A DNA stretch of 64,000 bases from Sophora flavescens (Eukaryota; Streptophyta; Magnoliopsida; Fabales; Fabaceae), in assembly GCA_030762895.1 (NCBI GenBank), contig CM061070.1, forward strand, positions 80,219,291 through 80,283,290, in the 5' to 3' direction. The notes under the pieces were generated by a model. It was not told the origin of the DNA. It did no database searches and saw nothing but the letters and a program-made list of their open reading frames with translations. Position numbers and translations under genes: made by a program. Shown one piece after another: positions 11,128 to 22,840 of this stretch (position 1 is the first letter of the stretch; every line of letters starts with the position of its first letter).

Positions 11128-11655
11128 ATGGATCCCGACACGCCTCTGGCACCGATAGGAATGAGGACACTAACTTTTGATAATGCGGGAGATCTGAGGG
11201 CGTGGAACATACTCCCCGGATCCCATGCGGCCATCTATCGCGGGCCGGTTAGTGAACTGAAAAGAAACGGGGAAGAGGGACCTCAGCAGCGAGTGCAGAC
11301 AGTAGGAATGGTCCGGGTGTCACTACCACCCACTCGGTACTATCTACAAGTGTTGGTGCAGAGGGGACAGCTTCACGAGCACCCACCCTTAGGAGTGTCA
11401 CTTCCGGGAGTTAAGCCAGTTTCACCTATTGAAGAGGATCCGGAGGAAGATCTTGAGGAGTACCCTGAAGGCGAGCCGGAAGATCACTTCCTTTACGACG
11501 ACGACATTGGCGATGTGCCGGAGTATGTGCCTGACGACGATCTTGATTTTGATGATTCCGACTCCCCCGATGAGGGCGGAGAAGTGGTGGATGCGTCACC
11601 GGGGAACTCCTCAGGGAGCGGGAGTGTTCGGACTGGCCCTTTTTACGGCTATTAG
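11128..11655 (+). CDS. Small acidic protein of the TGTAACACCCC repeat
   Basis: A 175-aa open frame begins ATGGATCCC immediately after TTGGGTTTAG, a plausible splice acceptor. Exon-like blocks ending in GTAAG and GTATT occur upstream, so the protein may be made from a spliced transcript started near 7350. The local G+C content is clearly higher than in the flanks, as expected of coding sequence. The N-terminal half (about residues 13-45) has the pattern F-D-x2-G-x3-A-W-N-x-L-P-G-S. The C-terminal half (about residues 100-165) is very acidic, with many D/E and P residues. I do not recognise a Pfam-type family. A related pattern occurs in the broken ORF at 28836-29237. It is not gag, protease, integrase or reverse transcriptase. 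Function unknown. Confidence 0.55.
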   Translation: MDPDTPLAPIGMRTLTFDNAGDLRAWNILPGSHAAIYRGPVSELKRNGEEGPQQRVQTVGMVRVSLPPTRYYLQVLVQRGQLHEHPPLGVSLPGVKPVSPIEEDPEEDLEEYPEGEPEDHFLYDDDIGDVPEYVPDDDLDFDDSDSPDEGGEVVDASPGNSSGSGSVRTGPFYGY

Positions 11656-11956
11656 TTGTAGACTAGTTTTGGGGTGTCCTTTTTGGGAATAGTGTATCCT
11701 GGTCTGACTGTATTTGGCTTCATAGAGCCATGGTATTTTGATATGTGGTTCCCGACCTTCCCCCGTTTTGCTTTATCTTGCTTACAGCTTTTCCCTTTTA
11801 TGTTTAGTGTTATCAATTACCGGTACTATAAGGCCCTGACCTTTTGTGATTTATATAACAAGTTGCAAGTGCCACTGCTTAGATATTTATGTTGCTCGTG
11901 TATCATGTTATGAGTGTTCATCTAGTTTTTTATATATATTGGGGTGTTACAAATAT

Positions 11957-12048
11957 GAATATCTAGTATTGAATGTATGAAAAAATAAACTTTCAAAAAA
12001 GTGTCAAATATTAAGAGTGCTTAGTATGTTTGTTGAATCATTTTTATC

Positions 12049-12093
<45 letters not shown>

Positions 12094-14293
12094 TTTTTGG
12101 AGAATCAAAACCATTACAAAATACTAATAATTGAATCAAATTGATTATTTTCATAAAAAACTGTCCGTGAGAAAATATTGAAGGTAACTAGACAAAGCAA
12201 TAAAAAGTCATAGCAAAACAATCAACCGGTAATTAAAGCATTAAACAGTATAATTTAAATAAAAAAGTTAATAAATAAATGGCAATAAAAAAATTAATTT
12301 CGTGTATTTTTATATTCAAATTTAAAATTTTGAAATAAATTAAATCTATAATCTATAATCTATAATTTATATTATATTACGTGAGTGACATAAGAGTTTA
12401 GCATAATTTCATCAAACCTAACATGACTATAAGAGATAAGTGATATTTTTTCTTCTCACATATAACATATTTTTGGGTATGAATGTTAAGAAATGAACAA
12501 ATTAATATAGATCAAATCTGGAAATAGAATTTAAGCTATAGGATATACATTTTGGTAAAAAAGATCTTGCGTTATCATATTTTTTATTCTGAAAATATGA
12601 TTGCTATCGTGCAAATAATAACAATTATGGCCATCTTATGGCCAAAATAAATATACAATACCCCAATAAACTAATTAAGATTTATTATTATCATCCATTT
12701 TGATTTATTATTATCAATATTATGAAAAATGTAATTTATATAATCCTTTTTAAATTCAATGTTCAATGGTTTAATTTCACCTGTTAAATGAAGATTCCGT
12801 AGAATAAAATTTATAAGTAATTAAACTTAGCAAACAAATGTCCTGCTAGTGTAGCTCAAGTGAGGCTCCAGGTCATACAGCCTAAGTATGGCTCCTATGA
12901 ACCAAAAAAAACTTAGCAAACAATGAAATAACCTTCCTAAATTGCACTCTCTTTTTTATCCAAAAAAAAAAAAAAAAACTAATGCTAAATCATATAACAT
13001 TTATAATAATTAAATCAACATTTACTATATATGTAATTGATATATATTAAAAGAGTGCTTTCTCTAGACATTTAATAATGAAATATAATGGACATTCAAG
13101 TTGTCGATCTTCTACAATATAGCAATTTTAATATTTTTTATAAATTTAAATCATGAAAAAGTAAATGTATGATTGAATAATATTTTGGCTTAAATCAAAT
13201 AAATTATAATTAAAATAGTTCACATATAAAATATCATAATTGAATTATCAAACTTTTGAGCACAAAAAAAAAACTTTTACAAATAAAACAAAAAGTAACA
13301 ATTCATAAATTTAAATAAAAAATAAATTATAATTAAATTATATAAATTTTTAAAATTGATATTTATCACTTTTAATCTAATTTTACAAAAAAAATATTTT
13401 AATCTAATCGAATTGAAATTTAAAATCAAATCTAAATTGTCTTTAATAATACAAAAATAGTTTAATTTTGTGTGCTACAATCTCATTTACTTTCTGTGTA
13501 AAAGAATTCTTTATTTTATTATTTGTATGAATAAAAAATTAAATTATATTAGAAATTACGATCAAAATTGCAAACCACAATCAATCAAGTGATATTAATA
13601 TATTTAATGAAATCAATCCATTATTATATTAATAATTATGTTAAATAAATTTTCAATTTTATATGAATAATTCATACTCTTTCTATTTCATTTTTATTTG
13701 TTATTTAACGTAATTGACACATTTAAAACAGCATTATTTATACTCTTTCCAAGGTAAAACAATCTTCTTCAACTAAAATGCCCTAATTTTATTTTATTTT
13801 TGTTAAAGCTAAAATTCCCTTATTGTAGTAGAAGTTAGGCAGGATGACTAATTAATATAGGGTAAGTTGAGATACCAATAAATAAAGGTATTATTTGAAA
13901 AAGTGATTAACACTCTCTTTGACATTCTAAAATAATAATTAATTTGTAAATAAACTAATATTCCAAATATGAAAGATAAAATTAGACGAAGAAAATAGTA
14001 TTTATTTTTTATTTTCTATTATTTATTAATTCAGTCATAAGCTTATTTTATTTTTTAATTTATTATTTGTATCAACCTTAATTGAATATAATATATGCAT
14101 TTTAAACAATTAATTTATTCATTACTATTTTATAATTAATATAAGTATCATGCAATCAAATGAATATATATTTAACGATATCAATCCATTATTATATTAA
14201 TAATTATGTTAAATAAACTTTCAATTTTATATGAATAATTCATACTCTCTCTGTTTCATTTTTATTTGTCATTTAACGTAATTGAAACATTTA
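11957..14293. other. AT-rich non-coding DNA
   Basis: No gene seen. It contains an (AAT)n tract at 12049-12093, a poly-A tract near 12961 and both copies of the short duplication listed separately. Confidence 0.5.
12049..12093. repeat. (AAT)n microsatellite
   Basis: About fifteen perfect trinucleotide units. Confidence 0.9.
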
Positions 14294-14295
14294 CA
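13598..14295. repeat. Direct duplication of about 130 bp
   Basis: 13598-13729 and 14164-14295 are nearly identical (for example ATCAATCCATTATTATATTA in both). They lie about 566 bp apart, and the second copy ends exactly where the CACTA end begins. Confidence 0.75.
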
Positions 14296-14640
14296 CTACA
14301 AGAAATTCGGTGATTAGCTACCACAAATTTGATAGCTAATTTGTAGCTAATCTCTAGCAAAAAAATTTAGCTACAAATTAGCTACAAAATAGATGCAAAA
14401 TTGGTGGTAGCATAATTTGAGTGGCAAATTAGCTAGAAAAATGTTCCTAGCTAATTCATAGTTAAACTTAAAAAAGTTCTAACTATTTGGTAGCAAATCT
14501 CTAGTAATATCTTATTATGAATTGCTTTTTTCTAGCTAAATAGCTACGATATTATCGTAGCTATTTTGTAGCCAATCTATAGCAAAATTTCGTAGCAATT
14601 TTATAGCTATTTCCTAGCTAATTCAAAATAAAAATTTAAA
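14294..14640 (+). mobile_element. CACTA (En/Spm) transposon end
   Basis: It begins CACTACAAGAAATTCGG, a classic CACTA terminus. About 330 bp follow, dense in TAGCTA / AGCTAC words in both orientations, which is the usual subterminal binding-site array of this superfamily. I found no matching CTTGTAGTG end downstream, so the copy is truncated or its other end is unrecognisable. Confidence 0.7.
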
Positions 14641-15110
14641 AAATCGATCACTAAATTGATCCCAAACACCTATTCTATGGACCAATTTAACGATCGATAT
14701 TTATCAACTTTATTATTTGGTTCTAGCTCTATTATTTAAAATAATTTATTATTATTCTCAATTTTTCATGGGAAATAATTCATTTTTTAAAATAATTTTC
14801 TAGGTGCTTTTTAATACAAATTATCATAAAAATTTAAATATATTTAAATTGTAAACTATTTTATAAAAATGTTCAAAATAAATATATATCCCATTCATGG
14901 CACGGGTTAATAACACTAGTAAATACACAAGTTTCAATACAAACTTATCATTTTAAATTTCTTAACCAGTATAGGGCACTGGTTAGCATTTACTTCACTT
15001 CGAGATCGTCATCCATCACGGATTCACGATAGAGCACATTGCTTTTGACATGATTTTCAAAGAAATGACCTACTTTTTTTTAATCTTCATCACCTGGAGC
15101 TAAAAAATTT

Positions 15111-15150
<40 letters not shown>

Positions 15151-15959
15151 ACAAATGTGAAAAAATATAATAAAAACATTATATTATATAATTTAACTTT
15201 TTTTAAGTACCTTTTTAATTCATCTTAAACTTTTTTTATTACTTTAAGATATAAATTATTTTAAATTTATTAACATTGGTTATATTTATTTTATATAATA
15301 ATTGAAATTTTATTTTATGAAACAAATAACTTAAAAGTGATTTTAATAGTTATTTTTTATTTTAGTGTAAAAAGAGGATGTTATCTGTTTTTTATTTTAT
15401 TTTTTATTTTTAATAGAAAGGAAATTTTAATGATAAACCAAAGAGGCGTAAATACTACTTAAAATATTTTGAGAACCAACAAATTGTACAATTAAATTGA
15501 TTCATTATTGTAAACACTTGATTTTATCCAGGTATCTTCACTTTTTAATTAATATTTTGAAAAATATAAAAATTACAAAAAAAAAAAAATTGTTCATAAT
15601 CTCGGCCCAATTACTTGATGAAACTTAACCCACTTTTGTTTGTTACAAGTTTTTTCAATCATCCTAGCCCATGTGGAAAAAAAATGGTAGCGGCTCCTCT
15701 GCACCCAATGGACAAAGCAGATTGCTGTAGCAGAAGCAAAGGTTTTGCCTTGTGATTCATCATTCACTCCACCGTTGCTCTTTGTCTCCCTCCCTTTTCA
15801 ACTATGATTCAGTTTTGCTTTCCTTCTTTTATCTTTTGATTTTTGTGCTTTTTTTTTTCTAAAAGAAGAGTACACTACACTGCACCATACAGAGCTGATC
15901 CTCCCCAGTCCCCACTGTACCAACCCCAACCACTACCGTCCTCGCCTGAGAGCGAGAGA
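14641..15959. other. AT-rich non-coding DNA
   Basis: No supported gene. A (TA)n tract lies at 15114-15146. From about 15690 the base composition becomes less AT-rich and leads into the copia remnant. Confidence 0.5.
15114..15146. repeat. (TA)n microsatellite
   Basis: Uninterrupted TA repeats. Confidence 0.9.
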
Positions 15960-16113
15960 TTTGTCATTTTTTCTTCTTCCAATATTTCTGTCACCTTTCA
16001 TTCTAACTCTTTCTTTATGCAGGACCTCAGTCACTCGAAGATGATTGGCAAGAGTGACCTTCTGCAGGGACTTTATGTCTTCAAGATTCACCCTTCCTCA
16101 CTTCATGTTTCTT
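15960..16113 (+). pseudogene. Copia pre-integrase fragment
   Basis: One frame reads phenylalanine/serine-rich sequence, then Q-D-L-S-H-S-K-M-I-G-K, then L-L-Q-G-L-Y-V-F. This is the 'Q-D-x(n)-I-G-x(n)-G-L-Y' pattern of the segment just before integrase in Ty1/copia polyproteins. Only about 50 residues remain before a stop codon, with no integrase or reverse transcriptase nearby, so it is a short relic. The proline-rich upstream part of the frame (from 15843) is not recognisable. It is in the opposite orientation to elements A and B and probably comes from another copia lineage. Confidence 0.5.
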
Positions 16114-16304
16114 AATAACATAAAACTTTAACTGCTAAGAGAAACAGGAAGAATCAGCATAAGGGAAGATACCTTTGAAAATTCATGTTTCATTGATATT
16201 CTTGATTTATGTACAAGTTATATTGAAACAAATAATTACAAACATCAAAAGCAATAAAACAAATCCTATACTCGTAGCAATTGCAGTAGCGAAAATCTGT
16301 CATG

Positions 16305-16471
16305 TTAGCTAGAATTAATTTCAATACTTAGGAAATAGCTAGCAATAATTTCATTGCAAATATAAATTGTATTAAACACATGTATCACACATGTTCTTAT
16401 GAAATATCTAGAATTAATTTCAATACTTAGGAATTAGCTAGCATTAATTTCATTGTAAATATAAATTGTAT
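16305..16471. repeat. Tandem duplication, period about 100 bp
   Basis: 16305-16374 and 16406-16471 share CTAGAATTAATTTCAATACT and the flanking sequence with few changes. Confidence 0.75.
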
Positions 16472-17635
16472 TTACTCCTAATTATTATATATATCAAAAT
16501 GCTAAGTAAATGAAACTCGAGCAATTCACAAACATTAGTCTTTGAATTTTTACATGGTAATAGCCCATCTTTTCTTGGTTGCAGCTTGGATTTCCTCCAT
16601 GAAGGAAACCTCTCATTTTTCATGTGCACCTAATCCCAATCTCCGGGATCAAACACATATATAAATAATTCTTCACATGTAACAAACATGTTAGGAAATT
16701 TCCAATCATGCACATATATCATCTTAAGATTTTTAAACAGCAGCAATTCTAGTAGCAGTGGCAGAATGTTTGCAGTTATTATTGCCATATTCACCACAAG
16801 CAGGTGTCACTACATTGTGTTTGTTACAATAGAAAAGGTGAAGAGAGAATTAGCAAAGAGAGAAAGAGCAGAGAAAAAGGGACTTTCTCTCGTTTGGTTA
16901 CCAGAGAAACAAGAAAGAGAGAAAGAAATTATGTGGGACCCATCTCATTTTGCAATCTCTCCGGAAGTGCGAAGAAAGGAAGGGGAGAAGCACCATTTTT
17001 TCCTCATTCCATTTGTACCCCTCCTCTGCCATCACTCACTGAAATGCAAGACGTCTTGAACACAAGACCAACATCTATAACTTTACTATTGCTTATCCTT
17101 AAAAACGTTGTAAATCTATTTGGCAAGCGGTAGATTTTTTACCATTATTTTATTAATTAAAGAGTTACAATAAGTGGGGTTAGCGCCGTGTACATACATT
17201 TTGGGATCTAAGACAGATTTATCAGAGAATTTTTTTTTTGAATTTCATTGTATATATATAAAAAAATCATTGCTTTATTAATTTCAATTCATTGTTATTA
17301 ATAAAATCATATATACAACTGATTTTTCTCCAATAATATCAATATTTAATCTTCTTAGACAAAAAGAACAAATAGTTTTAATTGCAATCAATTTTTTACT
17401 TCTCCAAAATTACACTCTTGCACACTCAAATATATTTTTTGATAAAATACGCACACATAAATATTAAGACCGTCCCGTTCAAAAAAAAATGCATTAGAAT
17501 TGTTGGGTCATATATAATTATAACATTTGATGCCAGTTTGTGCTAGAAAGTCATGTTGCTACATGCTTTGATAAAATCTCTCTCACATACATGTTGTTAT
17601 TGTTTGACATTTGTCATGTTTTAATGTATTTACTG

Positions 17636-17698
<63 letters not shown>

Positions 17699-17812
17699 TG
17701 GGCCTTTATATAATAAACGAAATTACAAAGGGTAAATAGTTAATTGAATGTGGGGCCTAAGACAAGTACCTTAGTAGCCTCCACGGCCCTGAGTGGGGTA
17801 GGGGAGTTATAA
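16472..17812. other. Non-coding DNA with (TA)n tract
   Basis: The overlapping open frames near 16688-17133 are purine-rich, low-complexity translations without a domain, so no gene is called. A (TA)n tract fills 17641-17693. Confidence 0.5.
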
Positions 17813-18149
17813 GAGCATCCGTATCAGTTCATAAGTTGGGGTGCTTATGCCCTTAGAATCGATGCTTCTAAAATGTTTGGGGTTAAGCACCCCACTTTTG
17901 GGGAGTGCTTGTATAAGCACCTAGATCTAGTGAATTTTGGCAGTCATTTTATTTTTTATTTTTTTAAAACAAATAAAATTGATGGAATGTAAGGATGTAT
18001 GGTTACTAGTGGGATCCATTTAAGAATTTTTAAGAAGCTGTTGGGTTGGAGAGATGATGTGCTTAAGTTGTAAAAATTAAAAATAAGTAATATATAAGGG
18101 TGATATCCATTTAAGAACTCCAAAATGTGATACTGGGATATGGATGCTC
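17813..18149. mobile_element. Tourist-like MITE (PIF/Harbinger type)
   Basis: A 337-bp unit has inverted ends GAGCATCCGTATC and GATATGGATGCTC (one mismatch). It is flanked by the 3-bp duplication TAA (17810-17812 and 18150-18152), as expected of PIF/Harbinger insertions. There is no coding capacity. Confidence 0.75.
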
Positions 18150-18761
18150 TAAGGTGGTTTACGTGAGTGGGGGGTTACACCACAGGGAAGGGGCTTTTTG
18201 ACCAAACTGGGTTCCTTTTAGAAACTATTTATCAGTTTAGGGTTATTCTGAAACTATTTACCAATGGGGGTCGTTTTGGACACGTGGCATATTTTATTTT
18301 ATTTTTCAATATGACAGGTCAAAGGCGCCACTGCAGATGACACCTTTGAAGGCGCCACTGCAAATGGCACCACCCATTTAAAAAAAAAAGGCAAAAGGGG
18401 AGGCGTCACTGCACATGGCGCCTTCCCCTGCAGTGACACCTCCCCCTGCAGTGTACCACGCCCGGGGGGCCCCCAACCAAAAATTGGACGCCTGCAATTT
18501 TAAAGGAACAACGCTACAATTTTAAACGAACAAAGCTACAAAAAAAATTATACTATAAGTATAGGGAGTAATGATGACATTAATGATAAAGTATCTATTT
18601 AAAACAACAAGAGGCAATAAAAAAATCCCGTAATAATGAGTAGCAAATAATATCACAGGAGGCATAAAAAAAATAGCAATAACAATTTACACCAATAAAT
18701 ATTCATCAATTATTACAGTAGTAAAAAGAAATTTACCTTATAAGAATTAAAAGAAAGTCAC

Positions 18762-18848
18762 ATGCAATTTTAAAAGAACAACGCGACAAAAAAGGAATCC
18801 TAAACTGGTAAATAGTTTCTAAAAGGAACCTAGTTTGGTCAAAAAGCC
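18762..18848. repeat. Internal rearranged copy of the MULE terminus
   Basis: AACTGGTAAATAGTTTCTAA through GGTCAAAAAGCC matches the outer right end at 20432-20481. It is preceded by a shortened version of the deeper arm sequence. It is in right-end orientation, so 18192-18848 alone resembles a small MITE of the same family. Confidence 0.65.
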
Positions 18849-19243
18849 GACTCCAACGTGGGAGTTGTGGAGTGATACTCCATTGCTTTTTGACCTCCCC
18901 ATTTGGTAATCGGTTAAAAAATTTTGCTTCCCACCCGGTACGCTTCCGATCCTGCAGGTGAAGACAACTTTATTGTTTTTGCCACCACGTCCAATCAGTT
19001 GCTGCACCCACTAAACACCATACAAAAGTATGGCATCATGTTGAATGTAGACTCATGACAACACTTTTATTAATATACTATTAAATATAATAATAATATT
19101 TAATAACCATACATTGCATCCTGAAGCTAAAGCGTGTTTGTTACTCTTGTCACTCTCTCCAATGTCTACACAGTGGTTTTTAAACAAAACGATATTCAAA
19201 TATAATAAATTATTGAGTATTTAATATATAATTTTAAATATAT

Positions 19244-19488
19244 TTTATATTAAATATATTATAATATATTTATATTTTTAATTTTTAAAAATTTTGAATA
19301 TTAAAAATAATATAATATATATATATATATTATTTTTACAAATATATATAACATATTTATTATATTAACTTTTATAAATATTGTATAAATAATATTAGAT
19401 ATATATATTATTAAAATTATTTTATATTAAATATATTATAATATATTTACAATTTTAAATTTTTAAAATTTTGAATATTAAATTTCAT
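19244..19488. repeat. Direct repeat inside the MULE centre
   Basis: An AT-rich block at 19244-19310 recurs at 19423-19488 with the same order of words (TATTAAATATATTATAATAT then AATTTTGAATATTAAA). Confidence 0.55.
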
Positions 19489-20490
19489 CATTCCTTACAC
19501 CTATCGGGAAGGTGTGTCAGTAGGGAATGACTTTAGTAATATATTCATATCAAATAATGACATAAATAGTAAGGCCCAAATAGTAATCCAATTTGAACTC
19601 ACGCGAAAATTTTGAGGTTCAACAGTACGTAGTTATTATTTTTCTAAATATAAATTTAATGTCATTTATTTTAATATTCTTATTTTACATTATAAACTTA
19701 TATAAAATTAATGTCTTCAGGTTATAATTTATTATATTAGTTTTGTATTTTTTACATTAAATCTTAACATTAATATTTTATTAAATAATATTTATAAAAC
19801 ATTCAACCGTATAATTATATTTAATTATCAAATTATTTATATAATTATCTTTAATTATATTTATATATTGTTAACTTTGCCCAGTAAATTGATAGATATC
19901 TATTATCTATAAATTGATATCTATAAATTGCCTAGTATATATATTTATCAATTATCTTTAAATTGATATCTTTAATAATTGATAAATATTTATTGGTGTA
20001 AATAAGTAAATTGTTATTGCTATTATTTTTTTATGCCTCCTGTGATATTATTTGCTACTCATTAATACGAGATTTTTTATTGCCTCTTGTTGTTTTAAAT
20101 AGATACTTTATCATTAATATCATCATTACTCCCTATACTTATAGCATAATTTTTTTTGTAGCTTTGTTCCTTTAAAATTGTAGCGTTGTTCCTTTAAAAT
20201 TGCAGGCATCCAATTTTTGGTTGGAGGCCCCTAGTGCCACGTGGTACACTGCAGGGGGAGGTGCCACTGTAGGGGAAGGCGCCATTTGCAGTGGCGCCTC
20301 CCCTTTTGCCTTTTTTTTTTTTAAATGGGTGGCGCCATCTGCAGTGGCGCCTTTGACCTGTCAGATTGAAAAAAATAAAATATGCCACGTGTCCAAAACG
20401 ACCCCCCATTGGTAAATAGTTTCAGAATAACCCTAAACTGATAAATAGTTTCTAAAAGGAACCCAGTTTGGTCAAAAAGCCCAGAGAAGG

Positions 20491-21724
20491 TGGGTACGTT
20501 GGGGGAGGGGGAAATAAAATTATTTTTTTTATTAATATTTATTATAAATGAAATTATTTGTATAATATATTTAATTATTAAATATATAAATTAAAAATAA
20601 TATATTATTTTTTTGACAAAAAATTATAAAATAAAAAAAATTATTACTTTTTTATTGTGCCATTTTATATATTCATCATTTTTTAAAATTTCTCCCAACT
20701 TCTTCCTTTTAATGTTCTCACATATTTCTCTCTTAGATCAAACAACTCTTAAAATTTACTATTTTTCTCACCATCTCTCTTCTCATTTCTCTTTTCATCT
20801 TCTCTCTTCTCATTTTCTCTTCCATGCCAAATAAAGTATTAATATATGTATCGTTGGAGTAAAAAATAAATGAGTTGCTTAAATCTGATGTGACACAATG
20901 GGGCCCAGAGTATGGTCCACTTAAAAAACCAAAGTAAGATGCTTATGAAGATAGCATTTGATCGTCAAAATATGTGTTATATTAATTATTATATCAATGA
21001 ACAAATTTTTTTGTTCTTTGAACTCTTTTAAATTTTTGTACAAGTTATGATTGTTTTAGATACTATAACCAAATAAAAAAATCGTGTTATTAAAACGTAT
21101 TTAGTTGTATGAATTTTAGACAGATGTTTAAATACGTTGGGTTCTGATGCATGTATGAAAAGCAACAAAACAAAGATAGGGAATGAGAATGACATAACTC
21201 TTACTTGGTTGAGCATTAAATGAATTCGGGAAATTAAGTGAATTTTTCCTAGAAGAAGCAATAAATAAATAAATAAATAATGTGAATGAAAAGAACACAA
21301 CTCCTGGGAATGATTGCTAATGTTATCAAACATGGCACCAAAAGCTAGAGCCCAAAGACACTGATGGAAACAAAGTTATGTGAAAAGTTTTGAATTGGGA
21401 GAGGAAGAAAAATAATGTTAAATTTGAAAATAGCTGAAAGAAATTCTTCACTGATAGCATTATTACTATATGTGGCTTCATGTTCTAACTTGAACCGTTT
21501 GCACGGGTTGAAAATGTTACATGAAAATATACCTATATGAACATCTAGATGTATATAATTATGTATCATGTATAATATTTTATATTAAAGTTCATATTTT
21601 AAATGTGAAGATAATAATTTAAATATTTACGATGCAATAAACTAAAGATTGGATTTTAGAATGTTGAAAAAAATATTATGACCTATTAGCCAAAGTTTCT
21701 TTGTAAGTTTGTAGATGACCAACT
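20491..21724. other. AT-rich non-coding DNA
   Basis: A CT-rich stretch at about 20680-20830, otherwise no recognisable feature. The open frames here (for example 21028-21333) have no domain and are AT-biased translations. Confidence 0.5.
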
Positions 21725-22840
21725 AATCTCCAACTGTGGGAGGTAAATATATATTTTTTAAATGGTTAATTTGACGGGGAAAAGATGATAAATAAATAAA
21801 ATATATTTTTCAGAGAGAAGGAAAATAATAATATGATAAATAAATATATTTTATAAAAAGGATTGACTTGCATGGAAAAATGATAGAAAGAATTCAAATA
21901 AATTTTTAAGAAAGAAAAAAATTGATATAATAGACGCATATTTTTTTAATAAAATAGTTAACTTGAAGGGGAAAAGAGAAAAAAAAAATTCAATAGATTT
22001 TTCAAGAGATAATAAAATATGATAGATATAATACAATGCAATTATATGAGGTGGAATTTGGTATAAGATATAATTCCAGATTCCTAAAAAAAAGAGATGA
22101 GAATAAATTTTTTTATTTTTTTGTACAAGAGATAAAAAAAGTCATTCTATGACTATAACATAAAAATTGCCGTGGAATAAATTTTCCACATGAAGCCTCT
22201 AAGTTTTATTTGATTTGCATGTTTGACATCGAAAAAAATTTCCATGAAAGGGGGTTTTCAGAAATGTAGTTTACACGGGAACATAATCTCCAGTCGTGGA
22301 AGGAAAATATGTTTTTTTTAAATGGTTAATTTGACGAGAAAAAGCTGAGAAATAAATTAATTAGATTTTTTTGAGGGAAGGAAGATAATAATATGATAGG
22401 TAACTATATTTTCTAAAAATAATTGACTTGCATGAAAAAAGGATAGAAAGAAATCATATATATTTTTAAGAAAGAAAAAAATTAATATGATAGACATATT
22501 TTTAAAAAAAAAAAATAGTTAGCTAGAAAGGGAAAAGAGAAGAAACCAATTCAATAGATTTTTCAACAGAGAAGAAAATATGATAGATATTATACAATGT
22601 AATTAATTGAGGTGACATTTGGTATAAGATATAGTTCTAGATTCTTGAAAAAGTGAGATGAAAATAAATTTTTTATGTTTTGTACAATAAATAAAAAGGA
22701 ATTCTATGACTTTGACATAAAACTTACCCTAGAATAAATTTTCCACATGAAATCTCTAAGTTTTATTTGTATGTTTGATATCGGAAAAAAAAATCAACTG
22801 AAAGGAGATTCTCAAGAATATAATTTACACAATAATATAA
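21725..22840. repeat. Tandem duplication of a 560-bp unit
   Basis: Unit 1 starts AATCTCCAACTGTGGGAGG near 21725 and unit 2 starts AATCTCCAGTCGTGGAAGG near 22285. The two stay collinear to about 22840 with scattered substitutions and small indels, for example the shared block TAAATTTTCCACATGAA near the end of each. No coding potential is seen. Confidence 0.8.

Larger units (their letters stand above)
6746..11951 (+). mobile_element. TGTAACACCCC repeat, copy 2 (complete)
   Basis: A 5206-bp unit starts TGTAACACCCC and ends GGGGTGTTACA, so the ends are an 11-bp inverted repeat with TG...CA termini. It is flanked by AATAT (6741-6745 and 11952-11956). Its two ends are not direct repeats of each other, so this is a single long LTR (a solo LTR) or an atypical non-autonomous element, not an LTR-internal-LTR unit. 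Without the nested solo LTR at 7801-9127 it is about 3.87 kb. It holds a TATA box near 7350, exon-like blocks ending in GTAAG-type donors (about 9413-9485 and 10623-10664) and a 175-aa ORF near the 3' end. Del/Tekay elements such as D in this window have long LTRs with TGTAACA-like ends, so that lineage is the best guess. Confidence 0.6.
18192..20481. mobile_element. Mutator-like element with ~500-bp inverted repeats
   Basis: Long, nearly identical inverted arms (18192 to about 18720 and about 19975 to 20481) start GGCTTTTTGACCAAACTGGG on both sides. The flanks are 9-bp duplications, CAGGGAAGG (18183-18191) and CAGAGAAGG (20482-20490), with one difference; 9 bp is typical of Mutator-like elements. 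The arms contain repeated GGCGCCACTGCA modules. The 1.25-kb centre holds no transposase ORF, so the element is non-autonomous. The opposed open frames at 20194-20415 lie inside the right arm and are not genes. A third, rearranged copy of the terminus lies inside at 18762-18848. Confidence 0.8.

Noticed and set aside
12841..12910. Possible second SINE (TAGCTCAAGTGAGG A-box-like word and short poly-A)
   Set aside because: No B box and no clear boundaries.
16688..17133. Two overlapping open frames of 123 and 109 aa
   Set aside because: Purine-rich, low-complexity translations with no domain and no consistent frame preference.
20194..20415. Opposed 71-aa open frames
   Set aside because: They are translations of the MULE terminal inverted repeat.
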